NCBI RefSeq assembly: GCF_013426735.1
Contig: NZ_AP023276.1
Span: 1 to 64,000, forward strand
DNA length: 64,000 nucleotides
Source: Agrobacterium vitis
Lineage (GTDB): Bacteria > Pseudomonadota > Alphaproteobacteria > Rhizobiales > Rhizobiaceae
Direction: 5' to 3'
A model generated the notes under the pieces. The model saw only the letters and a program-made list of their open reading frames with translations. It had not been told where the DNA came from and ran no database searches. A program made the translations under genes and the position numbers. Positions 16,967 through 25,341 of the stretch are shown here, in pieces; within the stretch, counting starts at the first letter, position 1; the number at the start of each line of letters is the position of its first letter.

Positions 16967-16980
16967 GTCACAATTGTCAT
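16967..16980 (-). promoter_or_regulatory. vir-box-like site upstream of virG
   Basis: ATGACAATTGTGAC on the minus strand fits 12 of 14 positions of RTTDCAWWTGHAAY; it is nearly palindromic. Bases 16877-17384 otherwise hold no gene. Confidence 0.5.
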
Positions 16981-17261
16981 AGGACGCATGCCACGATGCC
17001 AAAAACGACGGGCATTGTGTCCATGCTTCAACGTCTGCCTGTGGGTTTTCCATGACAAAGCTATTTCAGCTGTAGCATTCGCCATGGTTGGCAGCCGTGA
17101 GAGCACCGCATCCGCAGGTGGTTTTTTTGACGCGGCCGTCCGCTTCCGTCATCGGCAATGCGTTGATTTCATTCGAGCCGATCGGCGCTGCAAGGCTTTG
17201 CTCTGCAAAGGCCCCGATCCGTGACAACGGCAATGTACGACCGGCAATCGATCCGCCCCAC

Positions 17262-17275
17262 GTTACAATTGCAAT
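17262..17275 (+). promoter_or_regulatory. vir box of the virB promoter
   Basis: GTTACAATTGCAAT matches all 14 positions of the VirG-binding pattern RTTDCAWWTGHAAY, 110 bases before virB1. CAAATG half-sites at 17320 and 17343 lie between it and the gene. Confidence 0.8.
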
Positions 17276-17384
17276 TGATGTAATCATTGACATTTCAACC
17301 CATAAATTCTCTTAGTACATACAAATGAACTATCGCTTCAATATACAAATGCTTTATTTGCGATAAATATCCAAGGATAGACAG

Positions 17385-18329
17385 ATGTCTATTGTGTTAA
17401 AAAGCCATAATACCGTTAGATATGTTTGCGCATTGTCGATAAATTGCGCCTTTATATCTGCAACAATGCTCATCTCACCCCAAACAGCCCTGTCAGCAAT
17501 CTTTGAGCAGGCTGAAAATGGTGAGATCATGCCGATCAGCGACGGTGCGTCACTCGGCATGCCGTCGGTGACTGAGGACGATCCGGCACCTGCCGCCGCC
17601 GAGCCGGCCACAACAGCGACAAGCGCGGTGATCCTGGACGAACTGGCTGCAACCAGGTCACTCGGCAAGCGCCCAATGACCCGTGTGGCGCTGCCGCGCG
17701 CACAAAGAATGGGCCAGAGCTGGTCTGCCGAGCAACAGCGCATGCGGACGATGGCAACAGAGGTGGCACTATCCTATTCCCGCCGTCCGGGCGTCATCCG
17801 TGCGCAGCTCGACCGCGATGCCTTCGTGGCCCTGTTCACCACCATGATCCACCGCGAGAGCAATTTCAGGCCCCGCGCCGTGTCGTCGGCGGGCGCCAAG
17901 GGGCTCGGCCAGTTGATGCCGGCAACAGCAAGGGACCTCGGCGTCTGCGACGTGTTTTCGCCTCGTGAAAACCTTGAGGGCGCGGCCACCTACCTGACCG
18001 CGATGCTCGACCAGTTCGGTTCGCCGGCCATGGCGCTCGCTGCCTATAATGCAGGCCCGGGCGCGGTTTCGCGCTACGGCGGCGTGCCACCTTATCGCGA
18101 GACACGGCAATATGTGGCCGACATCATCCAGGCGGTTGAACGGACGCCGCGCAGATCCGAGCCCGACCTAGCCGTCAATGCCCTGGCCTATAACACAACC
18201 GGTCAGCAAGACGACGGGCAGCGGCCGGATCTGTGGATGGCCTTTCAAGGTCAGATGCCAGAGCCGCAACGTGCGCGCGCCGATTGCCTGAACCGCCCCG
18301 TCAATAGCGCCACGCTTGCCTATGACTAG
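17385..18329 (+). CDS. virB1: VirB1-like lytic transglycosylase
   Basis: A 314-residue exported muramidase that opens the peptidoglycan for the type IV channel. It has an N-terminal signal segment (VCALSINCAFISATMLIS), a variable stretch, then an SLT domain with the catalytic glutamate in IHRESNFRPRAVS, the GAKGLGQLMPATARDLGV motif, and LAAYNAGPGAV. A C-terminal tail follows as in VirB1. First gene of an eleven-gene operon that starts behind a vir box. ATG 17385 is the first start and lies after AAGGATAGACAG. Confidence 0.93.
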   Translation: MSIVLKSHNTVRYVCALSINCAFISATMLISPQTALSAIFEQAENGEIMPISDGASLGMPSVTEDDPAPAAAEPATTATSAVILDELAATRSLGKRPMTRVALPRAQRMGQSWSAEQQRMRTMATEVALSYSRRPGVIRAQLDRDAFVALFTTMIHRESNFRPRAVSSAGAKGLGQLMPATARDLGVCDVFSPRENLEGAATYLTAMLDQFGSPAMALAAYNAGPGAVSRYGGVPPYRETRQYVADIIQAVERTPRRSEPDLAVNALAYNTTGQQDDGQRPDLWMAFQGQMPEPQRARADCLNRPVNSATLAYD

Positions 18330-18422
18330 AGGGGGATGTCCAGCCAGATCGATCCCCGCGCAATTCTCAAGTCCCGAAGTGAAAACCCATTGCCAACCCA
18401 ACCGTTACCATCGAGGCCAACT

Positions 18423-18752
18423 ATGACGATCTTCGAAAAACTCAAACCTTACACAGCATTGCTGACAGACAGACGGGTCATGCGGTTCGCCGTCATGGTC
18501 ACCGGCCTGTTCCTGCTGTCGGTGCATCCGAGCGCCGCACAGGATTTTAGCGGCGTGACCACCTTCCTGGATGCGATTGTCGAGGCGATTACCGGGGAGA
18601 TAGGCATTGCCGTCGCCGCGCTGGCGGTGATCGCCATCGGCTTTTCCTTCATGACCGGGCGAATGGATTGGACCTTTGCCGTTGCCGTCATCATCGGCAT
18701 CGCGATCGTCTTCGGCGGCGCCAGCTTCGTCCAGGGACTGTCCGCAAGCTGA
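18423..18752 (+). CDS. virB2: VirB2-like major pilin subunit
   Basis: A 109-residue prepilin with a long signal sequence ending near HPSAAQ, followed by a mature part of about 70 residues with two hydrophobic helices (IGIAVAALAVIAIGFSFM and FAVAVIIGIAIVFGGASF) joined by a short TGRMDW loop. This is the T-pilin layout. ATG 18423 has GAGG seven bases upstream; an ATG at 18336 in the same frame is not preceded by a site and adds an unrelated leader. It lies between virB1 and virB3. Confidence 0.9.
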   Translation: MTIFEKLKPYTALLTDRRVMRFAVMVTGLFLLSVHPSAAQDFSGVTTFLDAIVEAITGEIGIAVAALAVIAIGFSFMTGRMDWTFAVAVIIGIAIVFGGASFVQGLSAS

Positions 18753-18797
18753 CACCCGCAGCCATCCATAGATCCCCCTGAAACTGGAAGCATCACC

Positions 18798-19076
18798 ATG
18801 GAAAATACCCCACTTTTCATCGGCCTGACACGCGAGGTCAGCTTTGCTGGCCTGCCGATCATGTATCTCGTCTTGTTGATGGTCGTGGTCATGCTCGGTT
18901 TCATCTTCACCGGCTCGTTCATCTATCTGATCGTAGCCGGTGGTACCGGCTACGCCGTGCTGCGGGCGCTGGCCGCCTATGATCCAAAGATCATCGACGT
19001 ATTTATCGCCACCGTGCAGCAGACCCGGATGAGCCCGGCGCTGCTGCGCGGCGAGGGGCTGGTGTACCGTGCTTGA
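18798..19076 (+). CDS. virB3: VirB3-like inner membrane protein
   Basis: A 92-residue protein with two adjacent hydrophobic segments (PIMYLVLLMVVVMLGFIF and SFIYLIVAGGTGYAVLRAL), preceded by the short LTREVSFAGLP motif of VirB3. VirB3 associates with the VirB4 ATPase in the inner-membrane complex. Its stop overlaps the GTG start of virB4 by eight bases. Confidence 0.88.
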   Translation: MENTPLFIGLTREVSFAGLPIMYLVLLMVVVMLGFIFTGSFIYLIVAGGTGYAVLRALAAYDPKIIDVFIATVQQTRMSPALLRGEGLVYRA

Positions 19077-21429
19077 GGCGCCCGCATCCCACGCCACCCG
19101 CAGCGTCGCCGAAAAGCACATCGCCAAGGGCGAGTTGCTGGTCAGCGGGCTTCCCTATCTCAGCGTCGTCGATGATGGGACGCTGATGCTGCGCGACGGC
19201 GACCTGATGGGCTCGTTCATCGTCGAGGGTATCAACGCCGATACCGTCGATCACCGCCACACGACAGAGCTGTGCAATGCGTTTTCCCGCTTCATCGCTC
19301 AACAGCGCGGCACGATGGCCTATTACATCCATCGGATCTCGGTCGAGACACAGCCGAGCATGCCGCCGGTCAAGGGCCATCCTTTCAACGAGGAGATCGA
19401 CCGGCGCTGGCAGGGCTACCTGCAGGATGTCGGGCTGCGCGACCGCGTCACCGTGGTGACGATCGTCATCCGGCCACCGCGCCGCATCGCCAAGTTCCTG
19501 TCGCTGTTCGGCGGCAAGGACGTCCACAGCCGGCAGGAGGTGATGGCGCGGGCGCTGCGCCTCGACCAATTGCTCAACACCTGCATGGTCGGTGTCAGCG
19601 AGGCACGGCCAACCCGGCTGACCGTTTCCGACGGTCGCTGGCTCGGCCTGCTGCACACCATCATCGACGGCTCCAGCGGCCGCATCATTCCCGGCGCCAA
19701 ATTCGCGCCGGTCGCCGACCTGCTTGCCACCTCGCAGGTGACCTTTCGCGGCCGGATGTTCGAATGCAGCGGTCCCGACCGGACGCAGCAGCGGTTCGGC
19801 ACGATCATCTCGGTCAAGGATTATCCGACCGAGACCTATCCGGGCATTCTCGACCGCCTCAACCTGCCTTACGACACCATCGTCACCCAAAGTTTCACGC
19901 CAATCGACGCAATCTCGGCGCAGGGCAAGATTGCCCGGGTACGCAAGCAGATGCGCGCCGCCGAAGACGCCGCCATCTCGCTGATGACCCAGCTCGAGGA
20001 GGCGGAAGACGACGTCGCCTCCGGCCGCGTGGTGTTTGGCGAGCATCATTGCAGCATCGCCATCTTCTGCCCAAGCCCCAAGCAGCTGGAGGACGCGGTC
20101 GCCTATGTCACCCGCGCCATGCAGGATGCCGGTGCCTCAATTGTCCGCGAAAACTTTTCGGCACGGGCGGTGTATTTCGCCCAGCATCCGGGAAATTTCG
20201 CCTATCGCACCCGTCCGGCAATGATTTCCTCGCTCAATTTTTCCCAGCTCTGCGCCATGCACGGGATCTCCAAGGGCAATCCGCCGGAAAAATGCCCGTG
20301 GGGCGATGCCGTGACCATCATTCCGACCGGTCGCGGCGAAACGTTCCGCTTCAACTTCCACCTGCCTGGCAAGCCGGGACAACGCACCGTCGGCCACTCG
20401 CTGGTGCTCGGCCAGACCGGCTCGGGCAAAACCCTTGGCACCGCCTTCCTGATCAGCCAGGCACAGCGCCTGGAGACCCGCGTCATCCTGTTCGACAAGG
20501 ACAACGGCTTTGAAATGGCGGTGAGGGCGATGGGGGGCCGCTATTCGGCGGTGCGCATGGGGGAGGAAACCGGCTTCAACCCGATGCGGGCCGAGGCCGA
20601 CCTGCGCGGCGCCGCCTGGCTGACGGATTGGCTGACGGCATTGGCCGAACACGATGGCGGCCGCCTCAATCCGGTGCAGATCCAGGCGCTCAGCGATGCG
20701 GTGCAGGCCAACACGACGGCAGATACACGCCTGCAAAACTTCGAGCAGTTCCGCAGCCAGTTGCGGGCAACCGACGATGACGGCGATCTCTATAACCGGC
20801 TCGGGCGCTGGGACGAGGTCGGCCAGTTCGGCTGGCTGTTCGGCGGCAGGGATGTCGATCCGCTGGCTTTCGACAACAAGCTGACGGCCTTCGACCTCAC
20901 CGAGATCTTCGACAACGACATCATCCGCACCGCCTGGCTGAGCTACGTGTTCCGCCGCATCGAACGGCTGGTCGAGGACGAACAACCAACCCTGCTGGTG
21001 CTGGACGAGGCCTGGAAACTGCTGGACGACCCCTATTTCGAGGCCCGCCTGAAGGACTGGATGCTGACGATGCGTAAGAAGAATGTCGCCGTCGTGCTGC
21101 TGACCCAGCGCGTCTCCCATATCAAGAACAGCGCCGCTGGCGATGCCATCCTCGAAAGCGCCGTCACCCGGCTGGTCTATCCCAGCGCCTTCAACACCGA
21201 GGCGGAACTCGTGCCGCTCAACCTGACGCCCACCGAAAGCACCTTCCTGCAAATCAGCAATGTCGACAACCACCTGGTGCTTTTGAAATCGGGCAGCGAC
21301 AGCGTCGTGCTGGATTTCGATCTCGGCGCAATCGGCAACGGGCTTGACGTGCTGGGGGGAGGGCGCGGCGAAAAAGCCCCCGAGGGCTGGCGCGACCGGC
21401 CGGATTTCCACCTGGAGATGATGCAATGA
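19069..21429 (+). CDS. virB4: VirB4 ATPase of the type IV secretion system
   Basis: A 786-residue ATPase, practically the family's usual length. It has Walker A LVLGQTGSGKTLGTAFL at about residue 447, Walker B TLLVLDEAWKLLDD at about 642, and the downstream TQRVSHIKNSAAG region with the conserved glutamine. VirB4 powers pilus assembly and substrate transfer at the inner membrane. It starts with GTG inside virB3 and its stop overlaps the next small gene as ATGA. No damage is seen. Confidence 0.96.
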   Translation: MLEAPASHATRSVAEKHIAKGELLVSGLPYLSVVDDGTLMLRDGDLMGSFIVEGINADTVDHRHTTELCNAFSRFIAQQRGTMAYYIHRISVETQPSMPPVKGHPFNEEIDRRWQGYLQDVGLRDRVTVVTIVIRPPRRIAKFLSLFGGKDVHSRQEVMARALRLDQLLNTCMVGVSEARPTRLTVSDGRWLGLLHTIIDGSSGRIIPGAKFAPVADLLATSQVTFRGRMFECSGPDRTQQRFGTIISVKDYPTETYPGILDRLNLPYDTIVTQSFTPIDAISAQGKIARVRKQMRAAEDAAISLMTQLEEAEDDVASGRVVFGEHHCSIAIFCPSPKQLEDAVAYVTRAMQDAGASIVRENFSARAVYFAQHPGNFAYRTRPAMISSLNFSQLCAMHGISKGNPPEKCPWGDAVTIIPTGRGETFRFNFHLPGKPGQRTVGHSLVLGQTGSGKTLGTAFLISQAQRLETRVILFDKDNGFEMAVRAMGGRYSAVRMGEETGFNPMRAEADLRGAAWLTDWLTALAEHDGGRLNPVQIQALSDAVQANTTADTRLQNFEQFRSQLRATDDDGDLYNRLGRWDEVGQFGWLFGGRDVDPLAFDNKLTAFDLTEIFDNDIIRTAWLSYVFRRIERLVEDEQPTLLVLDEAWKLLDDPYFEARLKDWMLTMRKKNVAVVLLTQRVSHIKNSAAGDAILESAVTRLVYPSAFNTEAELVPLNLTPTESTFLQISNVDNHLVLLKSGSDSVVLDFDLGAIGNGLDVLGGGRGEKAPEGWRDRPDFHLEMMQ

Positions 21430-21563
21430 CCGTGCGCTCCGTCCTTTTGCTGCTGCTGCTCGGCTTGCTCTCCTCCTGCCAGTCGGTTCCGGCCGAACGC
21501 AAGACCAACTGCTCCTGTGTGTGGGAGCGGCTCGATCACCGCTCAGAAGGAATGCTATCGTGA
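21426..21563 (+). CDS. virB7: small VirB7-like lipoprotein
   Basis: A 45-residue protein that starts within the virB4 stop (ATGA). The sequence MTVRSVLLLLLLGLLSSCQS is a lipoprotein signal with lipobox LLSSC; a short mature part follows with two more cysteines (NCSC). VirB7 is a small outer-membrane lipoprotein that stabilises VirB9 through a disulphide. Its place between virB4 and virB5 differs from the Ti order, where virB7 follows virB6, so the assignment rests on size, lipobox and cysteines. Its TGA overlaps the GTG start of virB5. Confidence 0.65.
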   Translation: MTVRSVLLLLLLGLLSSCQSVPAERKTNCSCVWERLDHRSEGMLS

Positions 21564-22369
21564 ACCACCGCCTTGCCATTGCACTTCTGGGGAGCACCCT
21601 GCTGCTGGTGCCATCCGAAGCCGTCCTGACCGGAACTGCCGTGGCGCAGACGGCGACGGTGACGCCCGCGCCCGATCCCGCCACTGGAGCGGCCCCGGCT
21701 AAGCCGGACGATGCCCAGGAGACTTATGACGAGGTGGCGATCCAGCAGATTATGAAAGTGGTCGAACTGTCGCGGACTGTCGCAGGCGGTATTGCCCAGC
21801 TGTTTGGCTCGGCAGAAAGCCAGAGACAATTGCTGGACCTGATCCGCGACGCCCAGACAGGGCCGAAGGAATTTCCCCTCCTCAACGATTCCGCCGATGT
21901 GGAAGCACGCGACGGCGGCGAGGGGCTGCGGGAAATGGGCGACGGTGCCCTCAACGGCAATGTCGAGGGGCCGCCCGATCTGGTCGATGCCTTCAACAAA
22001 TTCCGCACGACATTTTCGCTCGACAAGGCGCTGGCGCTGAAGGACGACGAGCTGCTCAGCAAGAAAATGCTGGCCCAGCTGGCCGCCAAGGGTGTGATCG
22101 GCGGCGCTGTCGCCGAGAACTCCTACAAGCGCGCCAATGCCAGCATGACGCGGATGAACGACTATATCACCGCCCTGGAAGCCAGCCCCGATCTGAAGAC
22201 CAGCATCGATATCAACACCCGGGCGGTGATCGAACTGACCCAGCAGACCAACGAGGGCATCCGCACCCAGGCGGCGGTGACCTCAATCGTCAGCGCCTAT
22301 TTCATGGCGCTGGCAGCCGAAGCCAGCGAGACCGATTGGCTGGAAGGCCTCAAGCAATTCAACAGGTGA
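21560..22369 (+). CDS. virB5: VirB5-like minor pilus component
   Basis: A 269-residue exported protein. From GTG 21560 (GTGA overlap with the upstream stop, AAGGAA before it) it reads a clean signal peptide, VNHRLAIALLGSTLLLV ... AVAQ, then a mostly helical, alanine-rich mature part. The repeated helices with SRTVAGGIAQLFGSAESQ and NSYKRANASMTRMNDYI are like the three-helix core of VirB5/TrbJ pilus-tip proteins, but sequence likeness is weak. Position right before virB6 supports the call. A longer frame starting at 21521 has no ribosome-binding site. Confidence 0.75.
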   Translation: MNHRLAIALLGSTLLLVPSEAVLTGTAVAQTATVTPAPDPATGAAPAKPDDAQETYDEVAIQQIMKVVELSRTVAGGIAQLFGSAESQRQLLDLIRDAQTGPKEFPLLNDSADVEARDGGEGLREMGDGALNGNVEGPPDLVDAFNKFRTTFSLDKALALKDDELLSKKMLAQLAAKGVIGGAVAENSYKRANASMTRMNDYITALEASPDLKTSIDINTRAVIELTQQTNEGIRTQAAVTSIVSAYFMALAAEASETDWLEGLKQFNR

Positions 22370-22370
22370 G

Positions 22371-23642
22371 ATGATGGGCATTATCCAGTCGATAGGCACG
22401 CAAATCGATGTCGCGACAGTCGATTACTTGCAGTCGGTCTTCACCGCGGTCGCCGATCCGGTGAAGGTGCTGCTGAAATCGGTCGGGGTGGTGGCGCTGC
22501 TTTTCATTGCCATCAACCACGTCTTCCAGGTGCATAGCATCCATTATTCGAAATATCTGAACTGGGGCGTCACCTATATCATCGTCGTCAGCTTTTCGAC
22601 CGTGTGGAGCAATTTCAACCCGATCTACGACGCCTTGACCGGCGTCACCCAGGGCTATTCCAACCTGGTCGTCGAAGCCGTGGCAAAGGACATCGAAACA
22701 CTGCGGGCCGACATTCTCAATCCGGCCAACATCACCGGGGCAGGCGAGGCCAAGACCTATGCGGCGATGGACGAATTCGGCCATGCCATCGTCTGGATCG
22801 CCGGGGATTTCTTCCGCGACACCTCCATCCTTGATCTCGGCAAGACGTTTCGCAACATTTTCGCTGGCGTGGTGGTGCTTATTGTCGGCGGCATATTCAT
22901 CGCTGCCGCCGCCGTCATCGTGCTGATCGCCAAGGTGGGACTGATTCTCGCCATCAGCATGGCACCGCTCGGCATCATGATGTTCATGTGGGAAAAGACC
23001 CGGCAATATTTTCAGGGCTGGGTCAGCCTGCTGATCGGATTTGCCGTCATTCCGCTGTTGCTTGGCTGTCTGATGGCTATCGTCCTGTATTTCGCCAGCC
23101 ACCTGCTCGCCACGTCAGGCGCCAGCAGCCTCGACAAGGACAAGTTCTTCGGCTTCGTCTTCGTGATGATCGCCGCCCTGGTGCTGCTGTTCCACATCCC
23201 GACCATGGCGCAGACGCTCGCATCCGCTTCGGTCGCTGTGGGCGGCGCCAGCATCGCACGCGGCATGACCAGTGCCGCCGGGCGGATGAGCGGCACCACC
23301 AACCTCAAGCAATATATGCAGGGCCTGCCACAGCGGGCCATGGGGCAGGTGGCCGATCCGCGCAAATATGCGCATGCGGCTGGCGCTGTTGCCGGTGCTG
23401 TCCGCTCGGGAGCATCGAAACGGGATACGATGATGACCGGCTTCTCCGCCTTCCGCCGCCATGCCGATGACAGAAAGGCGTTCTGGAGGAACCGGCGCGA
23501 ACAGGCAGTGGTCGGTCCCGGCCAGATGAGCCCCAACCCGGCCTACCAGTCTTTCCGTTCACCCAGCGGGCAATCGTCCTCCGGCTCCGGGCAGGGGTCG
23601 AGCGAGATGTCGCCGGAACAGCAGAACCTCTACCGCGACTAG
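22371..23642 (+). CDS. virB6: VirB6-like polytopic membrane protein with long C-terminal tail
   Basis: A 423-residue protein, ~125 residues longer than classical VirB6 (~295). The central part has at least five hydrophobic segments, with the conserved VirB6/TrbL region KVGLILAISMAPLGIMMFMW and ARQ-type follow-up WVSLLIGFAVIPLLLGCLM. The extra C-terminal ~130 residues are cytosolic-type, rich in Gly, Ser, Gln and Arg (SRSPSGQSSSGSGQGSSEM). VirB6 forms part of the inner-membrane DNA channel. ATG 22371 is directly followed by a second ATG. A repeat element separates it from virB8. Confidence 0.88.
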   Translation: MMGIIQSIGTQIDVATVDYLQSVFTAVADPVKVLLKSVGVVALLFIAINHVFQVHSIHYSKYLNWGVTYIIVVSFSTVWSNFNPIYDALTGVTQGYSNLVVEAVAKDIETLRADILNPANITGAGEAKTYAAMDEFGHAIVWIAGDFFRDTSILDLGKTFRNIFAGVVVLIVGGIFIAAAAVIVLIAKVGLILAISMAPLGIMMFMWEKTRQYFQGWVSLLIGFAVIPLLLGCLMAIVLYFASHLLATSGASSLDKDKFFGFVFVMIAALVLLFHIPTMAQTLASASVAVGGASIARGMTSAAGRMSGTTNLKQYMQGLPQRAMGQVADPRKYAHAAGAVAGAVRSGASKRDTMMTGFSAFRRHADDRKAFWRNRREQAVVGPGQMSPNPAYQSFRSPSGQSSSGSGQGSSEMSPEQQNLYRD

Positions 23643-23777
23643 TGCATTTGCGCGTTTCATCGAAACGCATGAATACTCTAACTCTCTGTTTTAACGAACT
23701 TTTGCTGGAAATTCTCTTTGTTCTCACGTGTTTCCGGACGGAAAACCGGTTCCCACTTTTCCTGGAAATTCTCTAGA
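23643..23777. repeat. intergenic palindromic repeat inside the virB operon
   Basis: CGCGTTTCATCGAAACGCATGAAT hairpin-like start, a stretch with two TGGAAATTCTCT copies, and GGAAAACCGGTTCCC at the end. Related in its second half to family C repeats. It fills the virB6-virB8 gap. Confidence 0.6.
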
Positions 23778-23806
23778 AGCCACCATTTCGGAAGTAAAGC
23801 GCCACC

Positions 23807-24481
23807 ATGTCCAAGATGAATGTTCAGAACGCTTTTGAGGACGAGATCTTCTTTACCCTCAGGCAGCAGCGCAACAACTGGGCCAAGGTTGCCGTGGGAG
23901 CGATGATCGCCACCCTGCTGTCGCTGGGCTGCCTCGTCGCCATCCTGCCGCTCAACGAGACCAAGCCCTTCGTGGTGATGGTCGATAAGACCACCGGCCA
24001 GGCCGAAAAGCTCGTCCAGGTCCGCCCTGCGACACTCGAACAGCAGGATGCGGTGTTGCAGGCAGAGCTGGTTTCCTATGTCGTTGACCGGGAAACCTTC
24101 GACCCAGCCGACAACGCGGTGCGGATCCCGGATGTCATGACCCGGTCCTCCGCCAATGCGGCGGAAACCCTGGCACAACTGTGGACGGCGTCCTCTGCCG
24201 AATATCCGCCGACCGTCTATGGCAGTGAGGTTCGGGTGCGGGTGGTGGTGAAATCAATCTCCATCAGCCCCGCCATACGCCGCAATGCCCCGGATCTCGC
24301 CCGGGTGCGGATCACCAAATACCGGGAGGAGAAAGGCCGAGGCACTGCGGAGCGCACCTTTGTCGCCACCGTCGGCTACGGCTTCCATCCCAAGGACAAT
24401 TCCAAGCTCGAGGAGGTCTGGAAAAACCCGCTCGGCTTCAGCGTGCTGAGTTACCGGATCGATGCGGAGACGACGCGATGA
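23807..24481 (+). CDS. virB8: VirB8-like bitopic inner membrane protein
   Basis: A 224-residue protein with one N-terminal transmembrane helix (AVGAMIATLLSLGCLVAIL) and a periplasmic domain of the VirB8/NTF2-like fold. Conserved elements include LNETKPFVVMVDKTTGQ and LVSYVVDRETFDPADNAVR near the start and NPLGFSVLSYRIDAE at the C-terminus. VirB8 nucleates the assembly of the secretion complex. The stop overlaps the start of virB9 (ATGA). Confidence 0.93.
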   Translation: MSKMNVQNAFEDEIFFTLRQQRNNWAKVAVGAMIATLLSLGCLVAILPLNETKPFVVMVDKTTGQAEKLVQVRPATLEQQDAVLQAELVSYVVDRETFDPADNAVRIPDVMTRSSANAAETLAQLWTASSAEYPPTVYGSEVRVRVVVKSISISPAIRRNAPDLARVRITKYREEKGRGTAERTFVATVGYGFHPKDNSKLEEVWKNPLGFSVLSYRIDAETTR

Positions 24482-25341
24482 CTTTCTCAATCCCAACAGG
24501 ACGCGATGTAATGGTGAAGCCAACGACCGGCCCCCTGCTTTCGGCCATTCTTGCGGCCACTCTGGCGGCCAGCCTGGTAACCGGTCTTGCCACAGCGCCC
24601 GCCTATGCCAAACAGGTGGCCGCATCGCCCGCGCCAGTGGCAGCAGCCCCTCTCGATCCCAGGATCAAATATATCGCCTATGGCCAAAACAGCATCTACC
24701 GGCTCGATCTCTATCTGAAATCGGTCAGCGTGGTGCAGTTTTCCGATAGCGAAGAGGTGGAATCAATTCTGATCGGCGATAGCGCCTCGTGGGAAATCGT
24801 CAAGCTGAAGAACGGCCATGTGGTGAGTATCAAGGCGACGATCCCCTTCGCCGAAACCAATATGACGATCTATACCGACCGTCGCGTCTACACGTTTGAA
24901 CTGCATTCACGCGGCGATTTTTCCAACAGTGCCGGCGCACCGCCACCGCTGCGGTCGGTCTTTACCTACCCGGCTGACAAGAAACCGAAACAGGCCTCCG
25001 GCCCGGCGCAGCCCGAGCGGATCGATTCCAATTACATGCTGTCCGGTCAGGCGGAGTTTCGCCCGACCTGGGTCCAGGACAATGGTCGCCAGACCTCTTT
25101 CTTCCTGCCGCCGGGATCGCCACGACCGGCAATCTTCAAGGTCGGTCACGGCAACGAGGAACAGTTGATCAATTCCCGCACGCTCGGCAGCCGGGTCGTC
25201 GTTGACGGCACCAGCGACTTCTGGGTGCTGCGCATCGGCGACCAGACCGTTTGCATCGCCCGTGGACATGCCGTGCAGGCAAATTCGCGCACCAAGGTCG
25301 AGCCCAGACCAGGAGGTTCCCCAGGAGGTTCTCATGAGTGA
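24478..25341 (+). CDS. virB9: VirB9-like outer membrane core component
   Basis: A 287-residue protein. A signal region (LSAILAATLAASLVTGLA) is followed by the VirB9 N-terminal domain: DPRIKYIAYGQNSIYRLDLY, VQFSDSEEVESILIGDSASW, and the C-terminal FRPTWVQDNGRQTSFFLP, a CagX/VirB9 motif. VirB9 forms the outer-membrane core with VirB7 and VirB10. ATG 24478 overlaps virB8; ATG 24511 (MVKPTTGP) is an alternative that gives a more usual signal peptide. Its 3' end overlaps virB10. Confidence 0.93.
   Translation: MTFSIPTGRDVMVKPTTGPLLSAILAATLAASLVTGLATAPAYAKQVAASPAPVAAAPLDPRIKYIAYGQNSIYRLDLYLKSVSVVQFSDSEEVESILIGDSASWEIVKLKNGHVVSIKATIPFAETNMTIYTDRRVYTFELHSRGDFSNSAGAPPPLRSVFTYPADKKPKQASGPAQPERIDSNYMLSGQAEFRPTWVQDNGRQTSFFLPPGSPRPAIFKVGHGNEEQLINSRTLGSRVVVDGTSDFWVLRIGDQTVCIARGHAVQANSRTKVEPRPGGSPGGSHE

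Noticed and set aside
19272..20513. 413-aa second-frame protein within virB4
   Set aside because: Composition is His/Arg/Pro-rich nonsense typical of frame-shifted GC-rich DNA, with no motif.
20137..21684. 515-aa minus-strand frame over virB4
   Set aside because: A high-GC shadow; virB4 on the plus strand is full length with all ATPase motifs.
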